14,433 bases of DNA, from the NCBI GenBank assembly GCA_034189695.1, contig JAXHUA010000108.1:1-14433 (forward strand), read 5' to 3'. The position numbers were made by a program, and so were the translations under genes. A model generated the notes under the pieces. The model had not been told where the DNA came from and searched no databases. It saw only the letters and a program-made list of their open reading frames with translations. The DNA comes from JAXHUA01 sp034189695 (GTDB lineage Bacteria > Chloroflexota > Dehalococcoidia > E44-bin15). Shown in pieces: positions 5,787 through 12,585 of the stretch (position 1 is the first letter of the stretch; each line of letters opens with the position of its first letter).

Positions 5787-7109
5787 ATGAACGCGCTCAG
5801 TCAAATTCGTAGTAGAAGCAAGAAGGTCTTTTACGGGTGGTGGGTGGTTGGCGCAGGTACCTTCCTCTATTTCCTCGGCATCGGCTCGATCTTCTACGGA
5901 TTCAGCACCTTCTTCAATCCCATGGTTGAGGAGTTCGGCTGGTCGCGGACGGTGACGTCGGGTGCCTACTCGCTGTCACGTCTGGAGGGCGGTCTTGAGG
6001 GGCCGATCGTCGGCCCATTGATCGACAAGTTCGGCGCGCGCAAGCTGATATTCGTTGGCGTCATCCTGGGGGGCATCGGCTTCATCGTCCTGTCCAGAAT
6101 CAACAATGCGTTGGGTCTGTATCTCGTCTTCGGTCTGCTCATCTCGATGGGCTACAATACCGGCTTCTTCCACGCCACTACGACGGCGGCGGCTAACTGG
6201 TTCATCAAGAGGAGAAGCCGTGCTCTGGGCCTGATAACGGTTGGCGGTGGCCTTGGCGGTGCAGCCATCGTGCCGCTGCTGGCAGTGCTCATCACGCACT
6301 ACGGGTGGCGCTGGGCTGCGATCATCATCGGTCTGGCCATTCTGGCAATTGGCATTCCACTGGCGTTCATTATCAGGAGCAAGCCGGAGGACAAGGGAAT
6401 GCTGCCCGACGGCATTCAACCGGGCGAGGCGGAGGCGCAGGCAATACCCGAGGCCGTCGAGGCGCAGGCGTCCGGACTGAAAGCAGCCGTTGATGAGGGA
6501 GAGGTCAACTTCACTGTCAGGGAGGCGCTGCGTACCAAGGCCTTCTGGACCTACATTGTGGCGATGATGCTTCGCGCCTGCATCTTGAGTTCAATCGTGA
6601 TTCATCAGATCCCTCACCTTACCGATGTAGGGATATCGTACACGGCGGCGGCCAACTGCCTGGGAATCATGGTCTTCATAAGCATACCGGGGAGGTTCAT
6701 CTTCGGCTGGCTGGGCGACATGTTCGACAAGAGAGTGCTCATGTTCATCACGTGCGTCATTCAGGCAGTCGGCATTTTCATCTTCGTTCAGGTGAGCAGT
6801 CTGTGGATGGCGTATCTCTTTGTAACGGTGTACGGTCTGGGATATGGTGGCGCCATACCGCTATCGGTGGCTCTCAGGGGGCAACTCTTCGGGCGGAAGA
6901 TATTCGCCACCATCGGGGGCATATCGTCGGGGTTCAGCGCCATTGGAACGGTCGCGGCCCCTGTCCTGGCGGGCTACGTGTTCGATGTCTCCGGGAGCTA
7001 CAGCGTGGCGTTCTACGCGTTGATGGCCCTCATACTCCTGTCGGGTTTCGCGTTCCTGATGATCCGGTATCCGAAGCCGCCAGCGAGGTTGGCTGGTTAC
7101 CCTGCCTAG
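5787..7109 (+). CDS. Major facilitator superfamily transporter (OFA/MCT-like)
   Basis: This 440-aa protein has twelve predicted membrane helices split by a charged central loop at about residues 195-240, rich in Glu and Ala. The N-terminal VFYGWWVVGAGTFLYF, then FFNPMVEEFGWSRT in the first loop, are typical of the oxalate/formate and monocarboxylate carrier-like MFS groups. The MFS motif A appears twice, as GPLIDKFGARKLIF in the first half and GWLGDMFDKRVLMF in the second. It probably moves a small organic acid across the inner membrane, but the substrate cannot be told. The ATG at 5787 lacks a Shine-Dalgarno site, and a strong terminator sits 30 bases upstream, so expression may depend on read-through or attenuation. 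It converges on the RNase J-like gene with a gap of only 20 bases. Confidence 0.9.
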   Translation: MNALSQIRSRSKKVFYGWWVVGAGTFLYFLGIGSIFYGFSTFFNPMVEEFGWSRTVTSGAYSLSRLEGGLEGPIVGPLIDKFGARKLIFVGVILGGIGFIVLSRINNALGLYLVFGLLISMGYNTGFFHATTTAAANWFIKRRSRALGLITVGGGLGGAAIVPLLAVLITHYGWRWAAIIIGLAILAIGIPLAFIIRSKPEDKGMLPDGIQPGEAEAQAIPEAVEAQASGLKAAVDEGEVNFTVREALRTKAFWTYIVAMMLRACILSSIVIHQIPHLTDVGISYTAAANCLGIMVFISIPGRFIFGWLGDMFDKRVLMFITCVIQAVGIFIFVQVSSLWMAYLFVTVYGLGYGGAIPLSVALRGQLFGRKIFATIGGISSGFSAIGTVAAPVLAGYVFDVSGSYSVAFYALMALILLSGFAFLMIRYPKPPARLAGYPA

Positions 7110-7129
7110 GAGCCAACGCGCCGCCAGCG

Positions 7130-8740
7130 TCATAGAGTCAATCTGCTGCCAAGGGATGGCAGGACTACCTTGATCGCATTCCGGCCAAGCTGCTCGACGT
7201 AGAACTCCGGATGCTCGCTGTGAATGGGAATGAGGACCTCAGGCGCTATCTGTCGGGCCATGGCCAGGAGGTCGTCGCCGCTCGCGTGGCCGGACGCATG
7301 CAACCCCCTCTGGTCTTCGGGCACCTGCCAGCCCTCGCAGGTCTCCACGGGGAGGCCAAACGGCACCAGGCCGAAGTGCCTCAGCCACTCGTGCAGGCGT
7401 CTGAAGTCGATGGCTTGTTCCTCGTCATGAGGCTCGCTTGAGCTGTAGACGTAGAGGCTGCCGGGCACAGGACGGATGCTTGGGAGTTCGTTCAGGTCGA
7501 AGAAGCTGAAGCACAGGATGAAGCTGTCCTGCGCCGAGGCTACGTCACTGGCGAGCACGAGCTTGTCCTCGTGGTCCTGGCACAGGCTGCGAAGCCATAC
7601 ACTCGGAGACCTGCTGGCGATGGTGTCCTGGTAGATGACGATGGCGTCATCTTCGGCGATGTCGGGTATCTCGTCACTGAGAAGACGCAGGGTCTTCAGC
7701 AAGTACGCGTCTTTGGGGAGGATTGCCAGCCGCCTTCCCGTGTCTCCGGCGACCTGGTGGAATGTCAGCAGGCGGTCAACATCGCGGGCGGAGAAATCGG
7801 CGACCACCAGGCCGGACGAGGCGGCGACCGCCTTGAGTGCGTTCTGGTAGACGTCACGTTCGGTGAAGCTTGCCTGGCGGTCCACGTTGGTGCCCTCCAG
7901 TATGAGCGCCCGTGGGCGGAGTCCGGCTGCCTGCTCCACGAAGCTCTGGGTAAGCTGGGCCCGCTTGCCATGCATTCGAAGGTCGCCGCTGTAGAGAACC
8001 CAACCGCAGTCCGTCTCGATTCCCCAGGCACATGCGCCGGGAATGGAGTGGTCGACTGGGAAGCAGCGCAGGTTGAAGCAGCAGTCGGAGTGGGCGGCAA
8101 GAGGATAGGAATCGAGCGCCTTCTGCCTCGACGTTCTCTCCCAGAAACCCCATTCCCAGAAAGCAGCTGCATCTTCGCTGAGCTGGTCGGGTCTCACGTC
8201 TCCGATGCAGAACCGGCGCTGCCGCCGCAGCGTCTTGTTGTCTGCAAGATGGGCCTCCTGTCTCCACCCCTGAGGACATCCGCGTGTTGTCGGGCTGAAG
8301 TAGCACACCTGCTGGTCGAAATCCGCTCTGCCGGAGTCCTGCATCGCCTTGACGATGAAAGCCGTCATCGCTGTCGCGTAGACGGGGATGTCCTCCTTGA
8401 GGAAAGAGATGTATCCAGAGTGGTCCAGATGGGCGTGTGACAGGAGGACGCCGTCTACGGGACCGAGCTGGCGATACAGGGGCGCGTTGCGAAAGAGTTC
8501 CCACAACTCCGGCCTGCTCAGGTCGTCGCGAAACACTCCCTCAAGCGGGGGAAGCAGGCCCATAGTCAGCGGGTCGAGCAGGCCGGCACCGCCGCGGGGC
8601 TTGAGGTACTCCTCGTAGAACAGCTTGTACCTCTTGTACGGGAAGCCGAAGTCGAGGAACAGCCTTCTATCACGGTCCTCGAGAAGGACCTTGTTGCCGC
8701 CGATCTCGTTGATGCCGCCGTAGAAGGTAAGCTCTGTCAT
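7130..8740 (-). CDS. RNase J-like metallo-beta-lactamase/beta-CASP hydrolase
   Basis: This 536-aa protein has a metallo-beta-lactamase core fused to a beta-CASP-like domain, the architecture of RNase J and other RNA/DNA nucleases. It starts with an RNase J-like GGINEIGGN. The metal motif HxHxDH is SHAHLDHSG (His102, His104, Asp106, His107). His231 in DHSIPG and Asp253 in YSGDLRM match the third and fourth metal motifs. Near the C-terminus LHASGHAS (His485) and PIHSEHP (His507) match beta-CASP motifs B and C. Compared with RNase J it has extra sequence at about residues 35-90 and 145-225, the latter Cys- and Trp-rich, and it lacks the long RNase J C-terminal domain. This makes it a divergent relative and not the housekeeping enzyme. 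The ATG at 8740 has no clear ribosome site. It is the last gene of the minus-strand block. Confidence 0.85.
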   Translation of the reverse strand: MTELTFYGGINEIGGNKVLLEDRDRRLFLDFGFPYKRYKLFYEEYLKPRGGAGLLDPLTMGLLPPLEGVFRDDLSRPELWELFRNAPLYRQLGPVDGVLLSHAHLDHSGYISFLKEDIPVYATAMTAFIVKAMQDSGRADFDQQVCYFSPTTRGCPQGWRQEAHLADNKTLRRQRRFCIGDVRPDQLSEDAAAFWEWGFWERTSRQKALDSYPLAAHSDCCFNLRCFPVDHSIPGACAWGIETDCGWVLYSGDLRMHGKRAQLTQSFVEQAAGLRPRALILEGTNVDRQASFTERDVYQNALKAVAASSGLVVADFSARDVDRLLTFHQVAGDTGRRLAILPKDAYLLKTLRLLSDEIPDIAEDDAIVIYQDTIASRSPSVWLRSLCQDHEDKLVLASDVASAQDSFILCFSFFDLNELPSIRPVPGSLYVYSSSEPHDEEQAIDFRRLHEWLRHFGLVPFGLPVETCEGWQVPEDQRGLHASGHASGDDLLAMARQIAPEVLIPIHSEHPEFYVEQLGRNAIKVVLPSLGSRLTL

Positions 8741-8879
8741 GGGTTCGCTGCGTGGTCTATGTGGAAGCGTCGCTCAGTCTATTGCACCGCGAGGCGTCGC
8801 GCAAGCAGGTCCAGGCATTGCCGCCGGCGGCTTGCAGCGCGGGACGTGTCAGGCGTATCGACCCCGAACCTTCGCGGTC

Positions 8880-9125
8880 CTAGAAGATGCCCCCTCCAAG
8901 GGAGAGACGGATAGCGCCGAGGAGAATTGCTATGGAACAGAGCGCAATGCCCGCGATGGCGAGACCGCGTGGGCCCCTGGCGGTCGCGGTTGCTATGATG
9001 CTTATGACCAGTCCGATGACGGCAAAGGGTATGACGAGCCAGTTCAGCCATCCCAGGAATGGGAGAAACGCGATTAGCATGGCGATGATGCTGAGTACGC
9101 CCCATATCAAGCTCAGTATCTGCAC
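8880..9125 (-). CDS. Small membrane protein of unknown function (81 aa)
   Basis: This 81-aa protein is almost wholly hydrophobic, with about three predicted membrane helices: residues 4-20 (LSLIWGVLSIIAMLIAF), 24-46 (LGWLNWLVIPFAVIGLVISI), and 53-75 after a short TATARGPRG loop. Its start is GTG at 9125, preceded on its own strand by a perfect AAGGAGGT (9130-9137), strong evidence that it is translated. I do not recognise a family. It lies 52 bases after the 73-aa gene on the same strand and is probably co-transcribed with it. No catalytic residues are visible. Confidence 0.8.
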   Translation of the reverse strand: MQILSLIWGVLSIIAMLIAFLPFLGWLNWLVIPFAVIGLVISIIATATARGPRGLAIAGIALCSIAILLGAIRLSLGGGIF

Positions 9126-9177
9126 GCAGACCTCCTTCTTGTGCTGTCGCGAGAGCCGCCCGAGCAGCCCGCATCGG

Positions 9178-9399
9178 TCATCCCGAGAGCGCTTCGCGGA
9201 CGTGCGCGACCAGGTGCCGACGCTTGTCGTCGTTGGTCAGCACGTCTTGCTTGAGTTTCTTCCATGCTGTGGGACAGTCCTTGTAATGCACGTCGACCAT
9301 CTGGTGAATGGCCTGGTCGATCTGCTTCCTGTTTGCCGGCGTGACCTCGATGCCAGCTTCACCGAGGACATCGCTTATGTGGCGGAGATAGCATGACAT
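9178..9399 (-). CDS. Small conserved-looking soluble protein of unknown function (73 aa)
   Basis: This 73-aa protein is charged, soluble and predicted to be mostly helical. It contains LGEAGIEVTPANRKQIDQAI followed by VDVHYKDCPTAWKKLKQDVL and ends near HLVAHVREAL. Its start ATG at 9399 has AAGGAGG (9408-9414) 8 bases upstream on its own strand, so it is very probably a real gene. The pattern resembles short hypothetical proteins I have seen in Dehalococcoidia and some archaea, but I know of no function. Two cysteines (3 and 42) do not form a metal motif. It is the first of two small genes after the ABC permease, separated from it by 178 bases that include a hairpin. Confidence 0.78.
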   Translation of the reverse strand: MSCYLRHISDVLGEAGIEVTPANRKQIDQAIHQMVDVHYKDCPTAWKKLKQDVLTNDDKRRHLVAHVREALSG

Positions 9400-9516
9400 G
9401 GGCGTTGCCTCCTTCCGAGTTGTGAGGGCGGTTCAAGGGAGCGGGTGGCGCGCTGCCGCACGTGACGGCTGACGCCGCCGAATACGGACAAGATAAGAAC
9501 ATACTGCGGCGATTTG

Positions 9517-9538
9517 TGCAACCCCCTGCGGGGGTGCA
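9517..9538. repeat. Very stable GC hairpin between the ABC permease and the small genes
   Basis: TGCA plus CCCCC (9517-9526, one bulged A) pairs with GGGGG plus TGCA (9530-9538) over a TGC loop. It follows the permease stop by about 40 bases on the minus strand. There is no T-run, so it is not a classical intrinsic terminator; it may stabilise a 3' end or block read-through into the 73-aa gene. Confidence 0.45.
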
Positions 9539-9577
9539 TCGGGATAGGTGGCGAACCCGCGTGAGGTCGTGGAGTAG

Positions 9578-10306
9578 CTAGGACCCCCTGCGGAGCACGA
9601 CAGCGGCGAGGATTGAGGTGCCGGCGGCGAAGCCGGCCAGCACTGCGAGTTCGGTAGCGACGTCCGCGAGACCATCACCGCTGAGCATGATGCCCCTGAG
9701 TCCGTCCACCGCATAGGTCAGCGGGAGCGCTGACGAAATCCATTGAAGGTAGTCCGGCATCTGCTCAACCGGCCAGATCACGCCACAGAGGAAGACCTGA
9801 GGCACAATGATAAGTGGTATGAACTGGACCATCTGGAACTCGTTGCGGGCGAAGGTGGACGTGAAGATGCCGAGGTTCACCGCGACGACGATGACGACGG
9901 TTTGGAAGATGAATATCTGCCACAGCTCGCCGGCGTAGTTCACATCGAGCACGTATATAGTGAACAGGAGCACGATCAACGTCTGTATGAAGGCGAATAC
10001 GAAGAAGCCGAGGAGGTAGCCGACCACAATGTCGAGCCGCGAAACCGGAGATGCCATCAGTCGCTCCATGGTGCCCTGTGACCGCTCTCGCAGAAAGCTG
10101 ATGCCAGTGAGAAGAAAACCAAAGAACAGGGCCAGAGTGACCAGCAGGGCTGGGGCGATGTAGTCGAGAACGTCCTCCTCCGGGAAGCTCAAACCGATAA
10201 GCGTCATGACGACCAGTGGAACGACGAGTATCAACGCCAGGGTTCTCGGGTCCCGGACGATCTGGTGTACGACCCTGACGGCGATAGTCATCGCTCTACC
10301 GGACAT
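9578..10306 (-). CDS. ABC-2 type transporter permease
   Basis: This 242-aa protein has six predicted membrane segments. It begins with the ABC-2 feature VVHQIVRDPRTLALILVVPL, has FLRERSQGTMERLMASPVSR after the second segment, then FARNEFQMVQFIPLIIVPQVFLCGVIWP, and ends with LPLTYAVDGLRGIM, all typical of DrrB/NodJ-like exporters. It would form a channel with the ATPase encoded just upstream and export a lipid, drug or polysaccharide-like substrate that cannot be named. ATG 10306 overlaps the end of the ATPase gene by 11 bases, which implies translational coupling; a second in-frame ATG at 10291 is an alternative. The frame extends further upstream, but that part lies inside the ATPase gene and is not permease-like. 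Confidence 0.9.
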   Translation of the reverse strand: MSGRAMTIAVRVVHQIVRDPRTLALILVVPLVVMTLIGLSFPEEDVLDYIAPALLVTLALFFGFLLTGISFLRERSQGTMERLMASPVSRLDIVVGYLLGFFVFAFIQTLIVLLFTIYVLDVNYAGELWQIFIFQTVVIVVAVNLGIFTSTFARNEFQMVQFIPLIIVPQVFLCGVIWPVEQMPDYLQWISSALPLTYAVDGLRGIMLSGDGLADVATELAVLAGFAAGTSILAAVVLRRGS

Positions 10307-11099
10307 GTCGCGTACCGTCCTCTCGGCGGGTGTAATAGAGGAAGGCGTCCTCAAGGGTGGCCTCGGGGTCACCGGTGGCGCGCGTAAGCTGTGGCGGAGT
10401 ACCCTCGGCGATGATGTTGCCGTGGCGCATGAACGCGAGCCGGTCGCAGTGATTGGCGTCATCCATGGTATGACTGGAGATGATCAGTGTGACGCCGCGT
10501 CGGTTGAGCGCGGTGAAATACCGCCAGAAAGTAACTCGAAGCTCGGGGTCGACGCCCACGGTGGGCTCGTCGAGGAAGAGAACCCTTGGACTGTGGACTA
10601 TGGCGCAGGCAAGGCTCACGCGCTGACGCATCCCGCCGCTGAGCTTGTGGGTTGAATCGTCGCGACGCGACCAGAGCCCTACGAGCCTGATCACTCGCTC
10701 GACGCGTCTCCTGCGTAAGGCGCTGTCTTTCATTCCGTAGATCTGGGCGAAGAAGTCCACGTTCTGCGCTATGGATAGCTCGGAGTAAAGGGAATGCAAC
10801 TGTGGCATGTAGCCAATACGATGGGCCAGCTGGCGCGAGGGCGAGCGTCCCAGAACCCGGACTGTCCCTGAATGTGGCTTCAACAGCCCGACAAGCAGTC
10901 TGATGAGCGTGGTCTTGCCCGACCCGTTGGGGCCGAGCAGCCCGAAGCTGATACCGCTTGGCACGGCAAGCGACAGACGGTCAACGGCCTTGATCCCCCT
11001 GTAAGCATAGGACACATGTAACGCCCTCACGGCTAGGCCGGCGGGCGCGTTGCCGTATCTTGTGGAACCCTGTCGGCGGGGCGAATTGTCGGCGGTCAT
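10296..11099 (-). CDS. ABC-2 type transporter ATP-binding protein
   Basis: This 267-aa ATPase carries all ABC motifs: Walker A GPNGSGKTT at 56-64, Q-loop YMPQ with Gln100, signature LSGGMRQR at 153-160, Walker B VLFLDEPT at 173-180 with catalytic Glu178, and the H-loop His210 in IISSHTM. The order and the ATLEDAFLYY C-terminus are typical of DrrA/CcmA-like subunits that pair with a separate ABC-2 permease. The partner overlaps its 3' end. The start at ATG 11099 has no good ribosome site; the first 20 or so residues are polar, and the domain itself begins near residue 22 (LAVRALHVSY), so a later start is possible. It opens a minus-strand block divergent from the Hsp20 gene. Confidence 0.93.
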   Translation of the reverse strand: MTADNSPRRQGSTRYGNAPAGLAVRALHVSYAYRGIKAVDRLSLAVPSGISFGLLGPNGSGKTTLIRLLVGLLKPHSGTVRVLGRSPSRQLAHRIGYMPQLHSLYSELSIAQNVDFFAQIYGMKDSALRRRRVERVIRLVGLWSRRDDSTHKLSGGMRQRVSLACAIVHSPRVLFLDEPTVGVDPELRVTFWRYFTALNRRGVTLIISSHTMDDANHCDRLAFMRHGNIIAEGTPPQLTRATGDPEATLEDAFLYYTRREDGTRHVR

Positions 11100-11186
11100 C
11101 GACTGTTCTGTTCCGGGTCCAGCGGCCTGGCCTCCAGGCGGCTGAACGCCGAGGCCCGATCGCGGCTTGGATACCCTGGCCTGTCC

Positions 11187-11195
11187 ATTCTATCA
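11187..11195 (-). promoter_or_regulatory. Possible extended -10 promoter for the ABC transporter genes
   Basis: On the minus strand TGATAGAAT gives an extended -10 (TAGAAT, five of six). No good -35 box lies upstream. The start of transcription would be about 80 bases before ATG 11099. Confidence 0.35.
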
Positions 11196-11288
11196 GATTT
11201 GGGCTCGGTCGGTGGGATGCATTGTACGAGGTTACGTACGCGAGTGCTGCAATTGACTGTTAACGGTGCTCAGGCTGGCTCAAGACTA

Positions 11289-11318
11289 TTGACAAATCGC
11301 CAGACGAGTATCGATAAT
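11289..11318 (+). promoter_or_regulatory. Promoter of the Hsp20 gene
   Basis: A perfect TTGACA (11289-11294) and GATAAT (11313-11318, five of six) are separated by 18 bases. The implied leader before ATG 11465 is about 140 bases. The -10 region resembles the Fur-like dyad at 12104-12118 (12 of 15 bases identical). Confidence 0.55.
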
Positions 11319-11464
11319 GGTTCTCCTTCGCGTGCCCCATGAGCATCGGCCAGCCCGCCCAAAGCAGTGACAGTTGGGGGCCATCGCGTCGATTGACACC
11401 GTTTTCTGAAGGGAAGTCCGGGAAGCGGATTGGCGGTAGGTATTGCATTCAGAGGAGGTGAAGG

Positions 11465-11995
11465 ATGACGCTTGAGAGATGGAGGCCGTCATGGCGGCTC
11501 ACGCCCTGGAGACCCATGCGTGAACTGGAAGAGATGGAGCGACGTTTTCAGGACGTCTTTGGCCGATGGCTTATGCCTACGGGATGGGGGCAACCCGGGG
11601 AAATGAGGGCCTGGGCACCCGCTCTTGAGGTATTCGAACAGGAAGACAAGTTTGTGGTGAAAGCCGAGGTGCCTGGAGTGAGGGAAGAGGACATCAATGT
11701 CTCTGTGGTGGGCGATGCATTGACCATCAGAGGTGAGAAGAAAGCCGGGACTGAGGTGAAGGAAGAGGACTACTACTTCTGCGAGCACTCCTACGGGAGT
11801 TTCTTCCGCTCAGTAGCGCTTCCCTCGAACGTGGATGCCAAGAAGATCGAGGCCACTCTCGAAGATGGCGTTCTCGAGGTGACGCTGCCAAAGGCGCCTG
11901 AAGTGAAGGCGAAAAGGGTCGCAGTGGCGCCGAAGAAGAAGGCTGGCACTGCTAAGAAGGCAACCGGCGGCGCGAAGAAGAAGGCAACCAAGTAG
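11465..11995 (+). CDS. Hsp20/alpha-crystallin family small heat shock protein with lysine-rich tail
   Basis: This 176-aa protein is an ATP-independent holdase chaperone. The N-terminal arm is Trp/Arg-rich (WRPSWRLTPWRPMRELEEME). The alpha-crystallin domain spans about residues 48-150, with WAPALEVFEQEDKFVVKAEV, the loop GVREEDINVSVVGDALTIRG, SYGSFFRSVALP and the conserved LEDGVLEVTLPKA near its end. A VAV motif at about 151-154 could act as the C-terminal anchor. The last 22 residues are low complexity with nine lysines (KKKAGTAKKA type), unlike most bacterial Hsp20 proteins and similar in look to histone H1 tails. The ATG at 11465 follows a perfect AGGAGGTGA at 11453-11461. It probably protects unfolded proteins in the cytosol; the tail may bind nucleic acid or anionic surfaces (inference). 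Confidence 0.95.
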   Translation: MTLERWRPSWRLTPWRPMRELEEMERRFQDVFGRWLMPTGWGQPGEMRAWAPALEVFEQEDKFVVKAEVPGVREEDINVSVVGDALTIRGEKKAGTEVKEEDYYFCEHSYGSFFRSVALPSNVDAKKIEATLEDGVLEVTLPKAPEVKAKRVAVAPKKKAGTAKKATGGAKKKATK

Positions 11996-12076
11996 TGTGT
12001 CGAATCGCAGCGACCGCTTCCCGGACTTCCCACTGGGATAGTCTTCGAGAAACCAAGACGCTGGGGGTATTGGCGA

Positions 12077-12107
12077 TTGACAGCAGGTAAAGAAACTGAC
12101 ATACGAT
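12077..12107 (+). promoter_or_regulatory. Candidate promoter of the rubredoxin gene
   Basis: A perfect TTGACA (12077-12082) is followed after 19 bases by TACGAT (12102-12107, four of six). The -10 overlaps the dyad at 12103-12119, so a protein bound there would block it. The A/T-rich leader to GTG 12229 is about 115 bases. The rest of the 233-base gap after Hsp20 holds no gene. Confidence 0.4.
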
Positions 12108-12119
12108 AATAGTTATCGT
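12103..12119. promoter_or_regulatory. Fur-like operator dyad
   Basis: ACGATAA and TTATCGT form a perfect 7-base inverted repeat around TAG. Read as a 7-1-7 Fur motif (TGATAATnATTATCA), 11 of 14 defined bases match. Its place over the putative -10 box of a rubredoxin gene followed by a diiron protein fits iron- or metal-dependent repression. No Fur gene is in the window. Confidence 0.5.
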
Positions 12120-12211
12120 TAGGGATACTGAATACACTGATAGATACGCTAGCATCGGCCTTGCAGGTAAGAACGGGTGAACGGTCAGCAAAGGGTGTCG
12201 TTGGCAAGGTT

Positions 12212-12220
12212 GGAGGAGGA
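12212..12220 (+). promoter_or_regulatory. Ribosome binding site deciding the rubredoxin start
   Basis: GGAGGAGGA lies 8 bases before GTG 12229 but 17 bases before the next in-frame ATG (12238), so the GTG is the preferred start. Confidence 0.6.
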
Positions 12221-12228
12221 ACGAGCCT

Positions 12229-12399
12229 GTGCCCGAGATGGCGAAGTACAGGTGTGCCGCGTGTGGCTATGTCTACGATCCGGAGATGGGGGACCCTGAT
12301 GGGGGGATAGAACCGGGCACGCCCTTTGAGGACATACCTGATGATTGGGTATGCCCGGTCTGTGGTGTGGAGAAGAGCGAATTCGAGAGGATGGATTGA
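12229..12399 (+). CDS. Rubredoxin
   Basis: This 56-aa protein is a classical rubredoxin, a small cytosolic one-electron carrier with a single Fe held by four cysteines. The two knuckles are YRCAACGYVYDP (Cys9, Cys12) and WVCPVCGVEKSEF (Cys42, Cys45), with the usual PGTPFEDIPDDW between them. Length and spacing are normal. The start is GTG 12229, adding three residues (MPE) before the common MAKYRC opening. It lies 186 bases before a tandem ferritin-like diiron protein; rubredoxin is the usual electron donor in rubrerythrin-type peroxide reduction, so the pair may work together. A Fur-like dyad lies upstream. Confidence 0.95.
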   Translation: MPEMAKYRCAACGYVYDPEMGDPDGGIEPGTPFEDIPDDWVCPVCGVEKSEFERMD

Positions 12400-12472
12400 C
12401 AGGGGCGGTTCAGGCTGATGCCGGGGGGCAACGCAGCGGAGCACGGTAGAAGTGCTTGAACTGAGAGCTCTA

Positions 12473-12502
12473 TTGATTGGCGGATACTCTGTACGCTACA
12501 CT
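12473..12502 (+). promoter_or_regulatory. Possible promoter of the ferritin-like gene
   Basis: TTGATT (12473-12478) and TACACT (12497-12502), each four of six to consensus, are 18 bases apart in the 186-base gap between rubredoxin and the ferritin-like gene. The leader would be about 75 bases. Confidence 0.3.
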
Positions 12503-12585
12503 CCGTGTGTCCGCCCGTATGGCGATCACAGGCGCTGCGAGTTCCCCGTGGCCTGGACGAGAAGTCATCGAGTATGGAGGGACAG

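Larger units (their letters stand above)
11100..11464. other. Divergent intergenic region between ABC transporter and Hsp20 genes
   Basis: This 365-base stretch has no convincing gene. It holds a possible minus-strand extended -10 (11187-11195), a strong plus-strand promoter (11289-11318), another isolated TTGACA at 11393-11398 without a good -10, and the strong Hsp20 ribosome site at 11453-11461. Bases 11319-11450 would form a long untranslated leader for Hsp20. No CIRCE element (paired TTAGCACTC repeats) is present. Confidence 0.6.

Noticed and set aside
7571..8440. 289-codon plus-strand open frame opposite the RNase J-like gene
   Set aside because: The minus-strand frame carries the full set of metallo-beta-lactamase motifs; the opposite frame shows none and lacks a ribosome site.
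11231..11275. GAGTGCT and GGTGCTC near the Hsp20 gene as a CIRCE heat-shock element
   Set aside because: The halves are not inverted copies of each other and the spacing is wrong for TTAGCACTC-N9-GAGTGCTAA.
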